From: Carallia brachiata
Taxonomy: Eukaryota; Streptophyta; Magnoliopsida; Malpighiales; Rhizophoraceae
Reading direction: 5' to 3'
NCBI GenBank assembly: GCA_021464245.1
Contig: JADCRB010000038.1
Span: 186,001-250,000 of the forward strand
Length of the DNA stretch: 64,000 bases
Part shown: piece by piece, positions 23,996-35,600 of the stretch
Numbering within the stretch: the first letter of the stretch is position 1
How the letters are laid out: every line of letters starts with the position of its first letter
Notes under the pieces: generated by a model
Database searches by the model: none
What the model was told of the DNA's origin: nothing
Seen by the model: the letters and a program-made list of their open reading frames with translations, nothing else
Program-made: the position numbers and the translations under genes

Positions 23996-24590
23996 GCTGA
24001 GAAAAAGTTGGCTGAGTCTTGGATCTATAAAGTTTAAAGGCATAATCGCTTACTAATTAAAACATATTGATTAATAATGATAATGGATTTTTTTGAGATT
24101 AATGATAATCGATTCTTAAACAAAGGTTTTTAATTTGTTTCGTAAAATTTCTTCTTATTTTATTTTTATTTTTTCATCTAGGTATAATTAAATTAAATGT
24201 TATATTAATTTATTAAATACCTACATTAATATGAGTAGAGGAAAATAACAAATTACAAAATCAAATAAAGTTTTGACAGTCTATTATAGTATTTTGAATA
24301 AATGATATGATAATGCTAACATTAATAAAGTACGACTTAAATAATTATCTTTTATATTTTAATAAAAAAATTTAATATATTTTAATTTATACTCATAATT
24401 ATTTATATGTTGTAATTTAAAATATAAAAAAGACTTAAATATACTTTCACTAACAATCATTGGGCAAGGTAATAAAAATGATAAAAAAATATATATTCTA
24501 TTATTTAGTCTAGAAGTTCAACTTACGATCTTAAGACATTTTTAATTTCATTCTCAATTCTCATAAAAAGGTTAATGAAGGGTCAAATAT

Positions 24591-25097
24591 AGGGATATGT
24601 ATAAAAAAAGTCCTAAACCTTTAGATTTTTTTTCATTTAAGTCTTAAACCTTTTTGAAATTTCATTTCAGTTCTAAACCTTTTGATTTTGCTCCAAATCA
24701 GTCCTTCCGTTAGTCAAACCGTTAAAAATTACTGTTCACTAACGAAAATTTTTTTAAAAAGGTAAAATACACTATTTCAATTCACCAGTTAACAGAAATA
24801 CTTTGTATAATCTTAAAAAAAATAAAATAAAAAATAAAAAATTTAAAATCTCAACTTACATGTTACTATTTGAGAGTAAAATACAAGTATTTAATAACAA
24901 AAAAAATATTTAAATAGTGTCATTTACCTTTTTAAAAAAATTTTCGTTAGTGAACAGTAATTTTTAACGGTTTGACTAACGGAATGACTGATTTGCAGCA
25001 AAATCAAAAGGTTTAGGACTGAAATGAAATCTCAAAAAGGTTTAGGACTTAAATGAAAAAAAATCTAAAGGTTTAGGACTTTTTTAATGCATATCCT
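24591..25097. mobile_element. foldback MULE-like MITE, 507 bp, 9-bp TSD
   Basis: Inverted arms of about 180 bp begin AGGGATATGTATAAAAAAAG on the left and AGGATATGCATTAAAAAAG on the minus reading of the right. The arms share GTCCTAAACC, TTTCATTTAAGTC and GACTAACGGAA-type blocks. Flanked by GTCAAATAT (24582-24590 and 25098-25106). A 9-bp duplication with long arms fits Mutator-like foldback elements. Confidence 0.8.
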
Positions 25098-25133
25098 GTC
25101 AAATATATGTTGCATAGAATAGAAGCCCACAAC

Positions 25134-25343
25134 ATTGGTTCGTTTGCTAGGCTTTGAGCTCAAGTTCTTTAGGCTCAGTTGGTGTCCTTTCCTAGGTTAT
25201 GTCCCCTTTGGGCTATTTGGTTTTCCTTAGATTATTTGGTTTGTTTTAGCTGCTGGGCTATTTTGTATATATTGTGCACTGGACTTGACTGTGTACCTTT
25301 GTTTTAGTAATGAAGTGCTCCACCTTTGCTTCTGCTCAAAAAA
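25134..25343 (+). mobile_element. 5'-truncated LINE tail, 16-bp TSD
   Basis: A 210-bp insertion ending in an A run, flanked by AATAGAAGCCCACAAC at 25118-25133 and 25344-25359. The content is non-coding and ends TAGTAATGAAGTGCTCCACC.. then poly-A, as expected of the 3' end of a plant L1-type LINE inserted by target-primed reverse transcription. It sits just after the MULE-like element's right end. Confidence 0.8.
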
Positions 25344-25639
25344 AATAGAAGCCCACAACTTATCTCCCAATTTAAATAATCTCCCCAAGCTTAAAAATAA
25401 AAACTAGAAACATAAGCTTAAACCTTAAGTATGCCAACCAAGTTTTGTTAAAATTTAATGGTCCAACTTGTTTGGATTTATCAGAAGAATAACTGATAAG
25501 GATATCATTAGGTTAGCTCATGCACCAAAGGTGTTGAGTTTGCCAGACTCAGGCCCCATGGCCCAACCTATCCAAGCCCACCTTGATATTTTAACATGAT
25601 TGATGAAGAAACTCCCACTAAAATGTCCTATAAAGGTTA

Positions 25640-25890
25640 GAATTTATTCTTAATGTTTGAGGTTTTATATTCTAATTTTGAAAAAGAGGTATGAGGTTTA
25701 CAGGAATAGGAAGAGTTACCCTATAGTATAGTTCATGGTCCAATGAATCTCTTAATGAATAAAAAAATATATATAGAGGTTAGGTTTAAATCTCAAGAAA
25801 GGAAGGTGTGAAATTTATGAGAAGGAGAAAGCTATCACATTGTGTAGCTCATAACTCAATAAACTTTTTACTGAACCCAAAACTCCAACT
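25640..25890 (+). repeat. two adjacent copies of a dispersed SINE-like repeat
   Basis: Copies at about 25640-25765 and 25780-25890 share the order GAGGTT..TCTAATTTTGA, AGGTATGAGG-like, GAAAG-TATCA, TAGCTCAT-ACTCAAT and a final A-rich tail. A third relative is at 50495-50612. Each ends in an A-rich run, consistent with retroposition. Confidence 0.45.
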
Positions 25891-26166
25891 AAAGCCTTTA
25901 TTTATCCACTATACAGTATAGTAAAACAGCGTAGTCATTTCTAAGAGTTCTGTAGAGTGTTATCCTTATTTTTTTTAATTTTTGTGGAAAACAAAAATTG
26001 CAAGTCGAAGAATAGAGTAGTATAGATAATTAATTACTTTCTTATATTGTAGAATTAGTTATATTATTGCATTAAAAAAAAAAACTAGAGCTAGAATATA
26101 GAGAAACTCTAATCACTCCTTTATATATTAGAATTAGTTATATCATTATATTTAAAATTCATTAAC

Positions 26167-29100
26167 AAATGATGTTATATTACTGCGGGTATTTTCCAGA
26201 ATTATTTTGAATCACTATTTTGTTCTTCTAACCCATTTGAGTTTTTCCAAGTTCTTTCTCACGTTCAGTCGAAAGTTTCAAAAGAAATTAATAAAATGCT
26301 TTGCGACCCATTATTTAAAAAGGAAGTTCTCCTTTTATTACAACAGATGCACCCTACAAAAGCACTGGTGCCGGATGAAATATCAACGCTTTTCTATCAA
26401 TTCTATTAGCATATAATTACAGATGATGTTATATCTAAAGTGTTGGACGTTCTAAACAACTAGAGAAATCCTAACTCTTTGAACCACACTTATATTGTTC
26501 TCATTTTTAAGGTCTCTGCTCCATTTCAATGAAAAGATTTTAGACCTATCAGTCTTTATAATGTGATCTTCAAGCTAATCACCAAAACAATAGCTAATAA
26601 ATTAAAGATATTTTTGCCTCAAATAATTTATAAAGACCGTAGTGCTTTTGTGCTAGAAAGATTAATTACATATAATTTTCTTATTGCGTAGGAAGCAATA
26701 CATTAGATGAACAATCAGTACAATGGTGGCAAGGGTCACATGACTTTAAAATTGGATATGAGTAAAGTTTATGACCGTATGGAATGGACTTTTCTGAAAG
26801 CCATTATGTTAAAATTGAGTTTTCTTTCTACTTGGGTACAATTAACAATAAATTATGTAACAACCATTCCTTACTCTTTGGTGGTTAACTCTTGCCCTTG
26901 GGGGACATTTTAGCCATCTTGGGGTTTATATAAAGGTGACCGTCTTTCTCTCTATCTCTTTCTTATTTTGTGCAGAAGACCTGTCTTCTATTATATAGGC
27001 TTCGGTTTTAGCTGGTAATATTCGGGGTTTGAAGATTGGTTGTCAAGCTCTGATTATTTCTCACCTTTTTTTCGCAGACAACAACCTTTTTTTTTAGGAG
27101 CTTTTTTAATTAAGTGCCAATTTATAAAATCTATCATATCCCTATATGAAAGAGCATCAAGTTAGAAGGTGAAAATAGATAAAACAGGCGTTTTTTTTAG
27201 CCGTTTTGTATATAATGAAACTAACAATACAATCTGTGATTATTTGAGATCACGAATGTTCATTACCCTCGAAAATATCTTGGTCTTCCGATGCTAATTG
27301 GCTCCTTTAAAAAGCAAGCGTTTACTCTAATTATAGATAAAGTTAGGAAAAAATTAGCCAGTTGGAAGGAGGCCCTACTATCGAAAGCTGGCAAGGAAGT
27401 CTTGATTAAATATGCTATACAAGCCATTCTAAATTATAATATGAGCTGCTTTCTTCTTCCCCATAGTTTTTGTTTTGAGCTTGCTAAATTGGTTAACAGA
27501 TTCTGTTGGGGCAGTAGTGAGCAGGGGAACAAAATCCATTGCGCCTCTTAGCAACGACTCGCATATCCTAAGGGGACTACTGGGCTCGACTTCAGGGATT
27601 TCCTGGATTGTAATTTAGTTCTTTTGGAGAAGCAGATGCAGAAGCTAATCAATATGATTGATTCTTTAGTAGCTTGAATTTTTTGTGCCTGTTATTTTTT
27701 CAATGGCTCTTTCTTAAATAGTTCTCTAAGATCATCGCCTAGCTTTTTTGGCATACTATTCTAAAATTTCAACCTTTGATTAAAAAAGGTTTGTGGTAGC
27801 TTATTGGGGATGGCTCTAAAATAAGTATCTGGGATAACCCCTGGCTTCTGAACTAAAATGGTTTTTGAATCTTATCCCCACGGTTGCCGTTAACCTATGA
27901 TAAAGTGTCTTGCTTGATTGATCCTAATACCAGATGGTGGAAGGAAGCACCTTAAAAATACCTTTTTTCTGTTGCCGAGTGTTCACAGATTCTATCTATT
28001 CCACTTAGCAATCGAAGCTTAGATGACAAACTGATTTGGAATTTTGATTGCAGTGGCTCATATATGGTTCGTAGCGCATACAAATTGGCACAATCTTCTT
28101 CTTTAGCTCCTTTGTCCTCATCTTCTCACGAGGTAGTGGTGAGCTCTTGTGATATAAAGTGGTCATGTTTGTGGAAATTATATATACCAAGAAAAGTTAA
28201 ACATTGTATGTGGAGGGCTTGCAAAGAATTCCGCCCCACTCTCTCTCGGTTGGCAATAAAAGTCATGAATGTTGATGACATTTGTCCTGTATGTGGGATT
28301 GCCCTCTTTAATTCTTTGTCTTCGGGCAGCTTTGGTGTGGTTTGCTAGCCCTTTGGGGCTACAAGTATAGGATTTGCAAGTTACTGACTTTGCTTGCTGG
28401 TTTGAGACCTTCTTAAAAAGGGAGAACATAATGAGTGGTGAAATGATTTGTATGATCTCTTGAGCTATATGGAAGGCATGCAACCTATATGTCATGGAGG
28501 ATAAGTCTATGGATCCCATTGAGATTTTGGATATGGCAACATCTCTCTACTGGGACTACCAGAGGGAGAATCTATACCTATCCACATCTCCTTTAACAAA
28601 CTCATCGAGTTCTTGGCAATCGTCGGAGGAATACCAGATTAAGATTAAAGAAAAAATTAGGCTGCCAGAATCGAGCATCTGCCCGAATGTTTTTTTGTGC
28701 AACAAGACAGTGATTTTGTGCAGCAAGACTGATATTTTGTGCAAAAAAAATCTATATTTTTCTGTATTTTTTTGTTGCATAAAATAGCAGTCTTATTGCA
28801 CAAAATCACTGTCTTGTTGCACAAAAAATATTCGGGCAGATGTCCGATTCTGGAGATGTAATGACACCCTAAGATTAATACAGATGCTTCGTGAGTAGAG
28901 GAATACATGGCATTTTTATGGTTACAAGAGGCACACGTGGCATTTTTTCTCCAGATATTCTCAAGCTTATAGCTGCGAGGTGGGTTGTTGAAAAAACTTC
29001 CTCTATGGGATTAGAAAAGATCATTGTTAAGATGGATTGTCAAGTGGTGGTGCATCTGATCAATGCTTTTTCACTCTCGGAAACCTTGTTAGGTTGCATT

Positions 29101-29335
29101 GGAGGGTATATCCAAGTATTGGTAGCTGACTTTTCCTCCTTTGTGGTCCAATTTGCAAAGCAAGACCTAAATGAAGTTGCTTATGCACCAGCCTCTTTAG
29201 CTCTGTCATGTATTGGGGAGAAAATTTGGCCAACTGATAGCAATTCTATTGTTTCTTCCTTGACTCAGAACGATGTATGTGGTTTATCTTGTTTGAATGA
29301 AGTTTATTTTTACTCCAAAAAAAAAAAAAAACAAC
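26167..29335 (+). pseudogene. dead L1-type LINE: reverse transcriptase and RNase H remnants
   Basis: 5'-truncated non-LTR retrotransposon with an 11-bp duplication AATTCATTAAC at 26156-26166 and 29336-29346 and an A-rich tail from 29317. From 26189 a single frame runs through the reverse transcriptase with in-frame stops: KALVPDEISTLFYQFY, FRPISLYNVIFKLITK, then LKLDMSKVYDRMEWTF (26746-26795), the catalytic-region motif with Tyr-Asp. Later pieces are the thumb/linker (KLASWKEALLSKAGKEVLIK at about 27348-27407), a zinc-finger-like domain (LWKLYIPRKVKHCMWRACK, DICPVCG at about 28170-28300), and an RNase H domain (KIIVKMDCQVVVHLINAF at about 29017-29070, FAKQDLNEVAYAPASLAL). The catalytic YxDD region is not readable, and several frameshifts are present. 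Not functional. Confidence 0.88.
28649..28869. mobile_element. MITE nested in the LINE, 9-bp TSD
   Basis: Imperfect inverted arms of about 75 bp (28665-28740 and 28775-28853) share CCAGAATCG, ATCTGCCCGAAT and TTGTGCAACAAGACAGTG blocks. Flanked by TAAGATTAA at 28640-28648 and 28870-28878. Removing the element and one copy of the duplication restores an uninterrupted QIKINTDAS RNase H start. The 9-bp duplication points to the Mutator-like superfamily. Confidence 0.85.
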
Positions 29336-29515
29336 AATTCATTAACTAAAATCATTACAAGTCCCAGATTGATGGGCCACAGTCTCTTTGCATTTGTCTC
29401 TCTCTCTCTCTCTTTCTCTGTTTTTTTTATCATATTCATTCATTTATTTCTCTCATCATTTATTAACACAATCATTAAATTGAGCATTAGAAATAAAGAT
29501 TTTAACCACCAATCG

Positions 29516-29730
29516 TTATGGTCTAGTGGTAAATGTCGAACGTTGTCAAGTCAAAAATTTTGGGTTCGAAGGCTACCAGAGTATTTGGTGAAACTAAACA
29601 TACTCTTCCCCTTTATAATACTGGGTTATACTGTAACCATCCAAACGGTTCAGAGATTATCCTGAGAGTAAAGACAATACTCCCTGACGAGATTGTAAGG
29701 CACAATCCCTATCTTCCTATTTGTAGGACA
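29516..29730 (+). mobile_element. tRNA-derived SINE-like element
   Basis: An A-box-like TATGGTCTAGTGGTAAATG followed by a B-box-like TTGGGTTCGAAGGC, then a tRNA-unrelated body. It lies 170 bp beyond the LINE tail. The acceptor-stem pairing of a real tRNA is missing. Confidence 0.5.
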
Positions 29731-31447
29731 AAAATAAAAAGAAAACAAAGATTTAAATTGATACGTGACTAACGGTGACTCTCTTTTGATCTTGGTTTTC
29801 AATTTGAATTAAACAGTTTCAATTCATGTTCGATCTCTTTTATAGAAAAAAAAATATAATGTTCATTTTTTTTAATTTGTCTGAACAATCAATCTCAGCA
29901 ATTGTTCATGAATTCCATTTGAACAATCAATCTCAACAATATTTTTTTATTGTAATATTCATTAAGCGTGTTTGCGTTAGTAAACTCTTATTCATGAATT
30001 CAGTTTGAACGACAGTTTTGTATGATTTGATTTCTTAACAATTCTAAATTTTAATCGAACTAAACTTCTTTTTGTTCTCATTCTCACTGGAACTAGAGAA
30101 ATCATGATTCTCAGTTCAATTTGACCCTCTCTAGTCCAATAAAAATTATTATGATTTCACTAAAATAAAATGATAAATTGCGCGACCTTTGTTCATCTTT
30201 TATCCAACTGCAAAGAAATATAATCATAAATTAAATGTTTATTAATCCTTATACCAAAATCCAGACTCAAAAGAAATTTTGTAATTTAAACATGTTTATG
30301 AACATTACAGTCAGGTTTCAAAGTAATTTTTAGGATAAAATATGACATAAATAAATAAATCAAAACAAATTTAAAGATAAAAGTAAGATTATTTGAATAC
30401 TTTTAGTAGGATATTTAAAATACAGTTAATTTAATAATTTATTTATTTATTTTTTTAATTTAATATATTTTTTAAAATTCAATAATACAGATTATTGTTA
30501 TTTATTGTGTTATAATTGTGTGTTTAAAATTTTTTTTGCTTTTAAGAAATTAAAAAAAGTAATTAGAATATGCAAAGGGAGAAATTTTGTTAACACGCAA
30601 TCTTATGGGTGCCACGTGTAAGTCAGACAGTTTTTTGAGATGATGACAGTGTGACGAGGTTGATTTGATACAAACAAAGCACGTTACAAAAAAAAAAAAA
30701 ACCAGAGGCGCACCGGGAAATTTTATTAGAGAATAGAGCACAATTGAGATTCACGAAATAAAAAATTATTTTTTATTTATAAAAAGTTGATATGTTTGTT
30801 GAAAAAAAAGATATTTTTTAATATATAAAATTCATAAATCAGTTTATATTTTTTCTTGGTTTTCTCTGTTTACAAAATTTCTTTAAAAAAAAAATTTTAC
30901 TGTATGAGTGAAAAAAATGTTTAAAAAATATTTATAATATAATAAATTTAAATTTTTTTAAATTAGTATAATAAAAAATATTATAAAAAATATTATTTTT
31001 ATTATTTCTCATTTTATTATTAATATAAAAAATTATAATTTTACTATATTACGAACAATCATCAAATATTTTTTTTTAGCTGACGCTGACACTAACATTT
31101 TTTCAAAAACAAAAAAAGGAAAGTTACGAACAAGTGGCTGACCACGTGATCTCTCTCTCCTGATTAATGAGCTGTCACAGACACTGACGTCACTTCTGTC
31201 CCTATTCCCGATGAGCACGCTTGTCCCACTTTTCACTTTATCATATGCCTCCTCTTTTATCTTTTTGTTTCCTTCTGCTTCAAATTTCCTCCTTCTTTCT
31301 TTCTTTTTTTTTTTTTTTTTATTATACTTACCCTACATTTCACAACACTCAACACACTTTTCAAAATTAGATGAAATCAGTGGACAATTTTATGTTAGTG
31401 ATACAACATAAATACAGTTAGTAAAATATTAAAAAATATATATATAT
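29731..31447. other. AT-rich intergenic DNA
   Basis: A/T homopolymers and short palindromes; a GC-richer stretch at about 31120-31260 contains an ACGTG core (CCACGTGATC). No gene seen on either strand. Confidence 0.4.
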
Positions 31448-31814
31448 ATTTAAATTTAATAATTTATTTATTTTTATTTTTAAATTTAATATATTTTTTT
31501 AATTTAATAATTAAAATTACTGTATATCTACTGTACCTTTACAATTACATTTTCAAAAAAAATATAATAATAATATTTAAATTTAATAATTTATTTATTT
31601 TTATTTTTAAATTTAATATATTTTTTTAATTTAATAATTAAAATTACTGTATATCTACTGTACCTTTACAATTACATTTTCAAAAAAAATATAATAATAA
31701 TATTTAAATTTAATAATTTATTTATTTTTATTTTTAAATTTAATACATTTTTTAATTTAATAATTAAAATTACTGTATATCTACTGTACCTTTACAATTA
31801 CATTTTCAAAAAAA
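31448..31814. repeat. tandem array, three copies of a ~126-bp unit
   Basis: The marker TGTATATCTACTGTACC recurs at 31521, 31648 and 31774, giving periods of 127 and 126 bp. The copies are almost identical, including the AATAATTAAAATTAC and TTACAATTACATTTTC blocks, so the duplication is recent or homogenised. Confidence 0.92.
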
Positions 31815-31893
31815 ATAATTTTTTTTTCCTCTTAAGCTTTGACTAAGTGATCATCAATTTGATCCAATTCAATGGATCTCTCGTACCAAATTA

Positions 31894-32170
31894 AGGGTCT
31901 ATTTATTTATTATAAAATAATTTATATTTTATAAAATATTTTAAAAAAAATATTTATAATAAAAATAATAATTTTTCTTTATCACTTATTTATAACACAG
32001 TTTATATTTTTTCTAAAAATAACTTCAGTTCTAAAAAAAAAAGTTATTTTACTTAAAAATTTACAAATTTTCCTCAAATTTTACCAATATAAAATATTTT
32101 TCGTAAAACAAACGTAAAAAAACCTGTAAAATTTTTTCCTCTAAAATATCTTACAGGAAACAAACACATG
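31894..32170. mobile_element. AT-rich MITE with GTTTRTTT ends, copy 2
   Basis: Same orientation and block order as the 6.6-kb copy: AGGGTCTATTTATTT start, shared internal blocks, and an AAACAAACACATG end. It lies about 400 bp downstream of the GRF 3' end and directly beyond the 126-bp tandem array. Confidence 0.65.
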
Positions 32171-32600
32171 CGAATTGTGAACTGTTACCTCAGTGTATGC
32201 TAGATGTAAATTTCCATTAGGAAGAAATATGAATCAATTTACAAAGACAGTTTACCATACTGCTTAGCCCTTTGGTTGAAAGATTTTTTTTTTTTGACAA
32301 AGTAAATGTTAGTGAGGCAAAGAAAACAGCAAACAAATCAAATCAAATAAATCTGAAAATTCTTGCCCTTTGATTCAATACAATCCCACAAAGTTTTCCT
32401 GATGTTTGAAAACAACCTTCCTGAGTTTGTATTATTCCACAACCAAAAACTTGGAGCCTGCAAAGTGTAGCCTTACACAAGGCAGCAGCAACATAGTCAT
32501 GGAAGAAAGACAAAATATGTCACACAAAGACATTGAATATAACAAAGTTTGCCAGGATGTTCCATGGTACAGCTATGCAAATTCTTGAACACTGTCTCAG
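32171..32600. other. 3' flank of GRF gene
   Basis: Downstream of the GRF coding end on minus; it probably contains the 3' untranslated region. No independent gene seen. Confidence 0.4.
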
Positions 32601-32674
32601 TTATTCTGCAGAAGAACGACAAAAGACTGGAATTAGATCGTAAGGGTCTGCACTTGGTGAGAAAGTAATGGCAT

Positions 32675-35600
32675 TTAGAACTCACCATGCGGAGAACGAG
32701 AACTTGGAGTGGAGAAGTCAGAGGAAGCCATGGGAATGGATATTGAGAGCTGGGTTGTAGAGAATGATGTCTGGTTGGATCTATCATCTTCGAGGCCAGA
32801 CCAGGAGTCTCGGGCTTTTGGCCACTCGTCAAAGAAGGGTCGAAGAGGCTGACCATCCTGCTTTACAGGCTCCCCAGAGGCAAATTCACTTCCAAAAAAT
32901 GAATGTTGTGCATAGTCATTTTGCAGCATTGAGCTGTTGGTTGATTTTGATGCAGGGAATGATGAAACTCTGGATTGCAACTGAGGCCATGGATTGTCTA
33001 GCTGTGATGCCACCTGGAGAGCCCTATTGCTTCCTGAAGCTCCAGAGAAGAAGCTGTGCTCGCCAGCCTCTGGCTTAAGTCCCTGAACATACCTGATTCA
33101 GCATCAACAAAAACATAATTTTCGTAAATATTGAGGAGGAATCTATAGAATCATTTGAAGGTGGTGGTCCCTGACTGTAGTGAATGATAGCAAAAATGCA
33201 ATGAATTTCTGAAGAAACAAAACAAATCGGGAAGAGAGTGTTGCTGCTAGAGAAGATGTCAAATCTTCATGACAATATGATGATAAAGATATGATCATAT
33301 CCATTCACCAGTCATCAAAATTGAACACTCATGGTTCGATAATGTTGCAACTGCAACTGACGTCATGTGACCAGATATATTCTAGTGATTATGTGAAGCA
33401 TCCACATCACATGAATCTGACTTCTTTAATGTCCAAATTCCAGCGCAAGGTGCAAAGGATGAATCTTAAAGGCCATTGAACCTACTCCCAATTAATGTGC
33501 ACAAAAACTGGAAGAAGTCGTTTTTCAGAAGCCAGCTTCGACAATTATGCAAGAAAGGAAATATTCTGTACCGCTCAAATAAAAACTTCAAACACCAATA
33601 TAGAATTTGCTTTCCTCGTAATATTGGGCTAAAATACATTCTTTTGTGAACTGTTAAAGTGGAACGAGGATTCAATACCAGTTAATTTGCTAACTTCACT
33701 GCTGCATCACAATTCAGCAAGGTCGAGGAAAAACAAAGAATCTTAAGACAAATCAGGATAAAATAGCACCAACAAAGCAAGCAACATTCTTAGTTACAGA
33801 AACAGCAGTGATTTAGCTAAATGAACTCTGGGATCCTAACAAAACTCGGCAGGAATATGAGGCTGATACACTACATTAAGATGCCCAAACTAAGTCCGCA
33901 AGGCATTCAGCAATCACTGAATCAGAATGGTAGATGAAAGAAATAAATACTTCATATTTCACTCAAGAACCTGAAACTCTCAAATGTCAACCTTTTTGCC
34001 GGACTATGCCAATTACTGTCCGATCAACCATGACAATTCCCAGTAACCAGTCAATTCAACTACTAAAAAAGGTTGAGATATCTACAGTGTAAGACTTATT
34101 TCTTTAAGGCTTGGCTCTTACAAAATCCTTACAGAAATTGTCTTTGATATTAAGAGCAAATAAAAGAAAGTACTGACAAGCATCACATGGAGGGATGGAA
34201 ATTGGTAACCTACCAGAGGCTACCTCCATGCATCTCCATCTAGCTTAAATGCTAATAAAGATTAAATGAAAGGTGAAAAACAGAAAAATTGGAAAAACTA
34301 ATCAGCAACAAACACAAATTTTGTGAAGGAGAGTGGCATGATAGCAGATATTACAGAGTTGGCAAGTGCTCTTTTTCTTTAAGATCAAATATTCATGATA
34401 GAGTTCAGGAATTTGTCACTCAATTTCCCTCAAAAAGATGTTAAGCAGCAAGTCCTTCTGACTGTAAATTTCAGCAAAATGCTGTGCCCATTTGACAGAG
34501 TTCGTAAAGTGCCTAAAAGGATGCCACCAATTGGCATGCTCAAGACAATTCAGAATGTCTGTCAACATTTTGAATAAATTCAAAAGAAAAAGACAGAAGG
34601 AATATAGGCAGATGATAAAAAAGGGAGGCTGTAAAAAGAACACTCAGTGAAGATATCAGATTTTGAAGCCTGTTGTCATAGACACCAGGGCCCAGAAATC
34701 TGAGCGAAGCAGAAAACTAAAATCAACTGCTCCTCACTTATATTTCAAGTCTTCCGTAAAATTCCTACAGCACAATCCAACAATGGGCCCAACAAACACC
34801 AGATTTGGAAACAGTTTTAAAACCGAATACTTTAAAAATATCCATTTTACAATGAAAGATGTTTGGACTTAATAATAGGAAAACCATGCAGCAGATGAGG
34901 TATGCATTTGTAGCTCAACATGCAAGTGCATAATGGTAAGCTCTATTAATCAAGTACAAAGGAATCCAATTTCTTACATCCATGCAGTGCAGACATGGCC
35001 TACAATGCTAACTTACTAGTAAACAACTGGACTATGAAAGCTTCCTATATAACCACCAACATAAGTGGAAACTTATATTTTACACCCTTTCCAAAGTATC
35101 AGGAAGTCCCAGACATAATTGTCTGTACCCCATTTTTCATCTCTCTCTCTCTCTCTCTCGTCTTCTCCACTAGAAGGGAATTGAGCACAGGTGTGCTATA
35201 GCAACAATTGACATGATGGAGACGATTTCTAACAGTTATCAGAATTCGCTGAATTTCTTCTGCAGAATCTAGAGAATGCAAAGTACCAGTCCAAAAGAGA
35301 GAAGACTGTCAAACAAAATAATATTTTATGAACTGCTACAAACTTCCTCTCCAACCATCTTGAGACCAAGGCCAAAGCAGAACAGGAACTTGAGTTTTTG
35401 CAATGTTCTCACTACCCAGATGATGATAGCCAAGACTATACTTTTAACAGAATATTTTACCAACTGGACCAAAATACAGAAAGGATTAATATGGGCAGGA
35501 ACAAAGCGAAAAAAAAAGAAAAAAAAAACCATAAGCACACATCTAAGTCATAAATCTATTCTGACAGTTTCTCCTAAAATAACAAACTTGACTTTTTTTT

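Noticed and set aside
29533..29772. tRNA gene suggested by A/B-box motifs at 29516-29600
   Set aside because: Acceptor and anticodon stems do not pair and the A-B spacing includes unrelated sequence; treated as SINE-like.
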